64,000 bases of DNA, from the NCBI GenBank assembly GCA_020544305.1, contig CP058667.1, positions 620,001 to 684,000 of the forward strand, given 5' to 3'. Origin of the DNA: Staphylococcus taiwanensis. GTDB lineage: Bacteria; Bacillota; Bacilli; Staphylococcales; Staphylococcaceae. The position numbers and the translations under genes were made by a program. Below are positions 63,142 to 64,000 of the stretch, in pieces. Numbering within the stretch: position 1 is the stretch's first letter; each line of letters opens with the position of its first letter. The notes beneath the pieces are model-generated. The model was not told the origin of the DNA, ran no database searches, and saw nothing but the letters and a program-made list of their open reading frames with translations.

Positions 63142-64000
63142 ATGGGAAAATTTGGATTAAACTTTTTCAAACCAACTGAAAAATTTAATGGAAACTGGTC
63201 AGTGCTTGAGAGCAAAAGTAGAGAATGGGAAAAAATGTATCGTGAAAGATGGAGTCACGATAAAGTAGTTCGAACAACGCACGGTGTTAACTGTACAGGA
63301 TCATGTTCATGGAGAGTATTTGTTAAAAATGGTGTTATCACTTGGGAGAACCAACAAATTGATTACCCAAGTTGTGGACCAGATATGCCAGAATTTGAAC
63401 CTCGTGGTTGTCCTCGTGGTGCTTCATTTTCTTGGTACGAATATAGTCCACTTCGTGTGAAATATCCATACATTAGAGGAAAATTATTAGATTTATGGAA
63501 TACTGCGTTAGAAGAAAATAATGGAAATCGTATTGCTGCATGGGCATCTATTATTGAAGATGAAGACAAAGCTAAGGCATATAAACAAGCGCGTGGTAAA
63601 GGTGGTCATGTTCGTGCTAACTGGAAAGATGTAACTGATATCATTGCAGCACAAATTCTTTATACCATTAAAAAGGATGGCCCAGATAGAATAGCTGGAT
63701 TCACTCCAATTCCAGCAATGTCAATGATAAGTTATGCTGCAGGTGCAAGATTTATTAACTTACTTGGTGGAGAAATGTTAAGTTTCTATGATTGGTATGC
63801 CGATTTACCACCTGCATCACCTCAAATTTGGGGTGAACAAACGGATGTACCTGAATCAAGTGACTGGTACAATGCTTCGTACATTATTATGTGGGGGTCA
63901 AATGTACCACTTACACGTACACCTGATGCCCATTTTATGACAGAAGTGAGATACAAAGGTACAAAAGTTGTGTCTGTAGCGCCAGACTATGCAGAAAATG
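63142..64000 (+). CDS. narG: Respiratory nitrate reductase alpha subunit, N-terminal part
   Basis: GGAGG precedes ATG 63142; the gene runs off the window after 286 codons of an expected 1200 or so. Residues 1-286 hold the FS0 [4Fe-4S] ligands HGVNCTGSC (about 47-55) and the fourth Cys in CPRGAS (about 90), and the molybdenum-ligand Asp in YDWYADLP (about 215). NarG is the catalytic subunit of membrane-bound NarGHI, reducing nitrate to nitrite. There is no Tat motif of the active type seen, as in other NarG. Confidence 0.95.
   Translation, partial: MGKFGLNFFKPTEKFNGNWSVLESKSREWEKMYRERWSHDKVVRTTHGVNCTGSCSWRVFVKNGVITWENQQIDYPSCGPDMPEFEPRGCPRGASFSWYEYSPLRVKYPYIRGKLLDLWNTALEENNGNRIAAWASIIEDEDKAKAYKQARGKGGHVRANWKDVTDIIAAQILYTIKKDGPDRIAGFTPIPAMSMISYAAGARFINLLGGEMLSFYDWYADLPPASPQIWGEQTDVPESSDWYNASYIIMWGSNVPLTRTPDAHFMTEVRYKGTKVVSVAPDYAEN

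Overview
The window is about 64 kb of AT-rich Firmicute DNA with strong AGGAGG-type ribosome binding sites. The gene content is that of a Staphylococcus chromosome: opuCABCD, lytSR-lrgAB, glxK, gpmA, tcyABC, an fmhA-like FemAB gene, a lipoprotein DsbA, nirC/sirB/nirBD/sumT and the start of narG. From memory, the order (esterase, amino acid permease, opuC, DHA2 efflux pump, panE ... NhaP-type antiporter, D-Ala/Gly permease ... glxK ... gpmA, efflux pump, tcyABC, fmhA, dsbA ... nir, nar) follows the Staphylococcus aureus opuC-to-nar region. lytSR-lrgAB sits beside opuC rather than beside scdA, and there are extra genes, so I infer a coagulase-negative species. I cannot name it from sequence alone.

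Layout: 1-4 kb, end of a CPBP-family membrane protease, a FetAB-type iron exporter pair and an unassigned two-component system. 4-9 kb, MFS transporter, type B carboxylesterase, amino acid permease. 9-11.5 kb, a YdeI-family gene, a 0.6 kb nested-palindrome repeat and butanediol dehydrogenase. 11.7-15.6 kb, the OpuC osmolyte importer behind a SigB-like promoter and a small terminated transcript. 15.6-19.6 kb, lrgAB and lytSR. 20-24.2 kb, DHA2 efflux pump, a panE broken by a 40-bp tandem duplication, a YagU-like protein and an SDR epimerase. 24-33 kb, a YidC-type insertase, a beta-lactamase-fold hydrolase, a KimA-like potassium importer, a CPA1 antiporter and a CycA-like permease. 33-37.7 kb, metallophosphoesterase, a STAR-like 57-bp repeat array, C39-like protein, GyrI-like protein, methyltransferase, an scdA with a nonsense codon and a second copy of the palindromic repeat. 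37.8-44.7 kb, Bcr/CflA pump, charged membrane protein, glycerate kinase, a polytopic membrane protein with a frameshifted GtrA partner, a CDF metal exporter and an Apf-type wall protein. 45-52.7 kb, gpmA, a 37-aa basic protein, DHA2 pump, tcyABC, fmhA-like, two lipoproteins. 52.8-57 kb, an ABC-2 exporter with a divergent TetR regulator, YceI, an SRPBCC protein and a small membrane protein. 57-64 kb, nitrite transport and reduction and the beginning of nitrate reductase.

Functional themes: osmotic and potassium homeostasis (OpuC, KimA, CPA1), cell-wall lysis control (LytSR/LrgAB, Apf protein, FmhA-like), drug and solute efflux (four MFS pumps and one ABC exporter) and anaerobic nitrate/nitrite respiration, where NirC imports or exports nitrite, NirBD reduces it and SumT plus SirB make the siroheme cofactor. 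Three genes are visibly broken (panE, scdA, gtrA-like), each by a simple, checkable lesion. The most unusual DNA is a family of nested palindromic repeats at two loci whose small hairpins show compensatory base changes.
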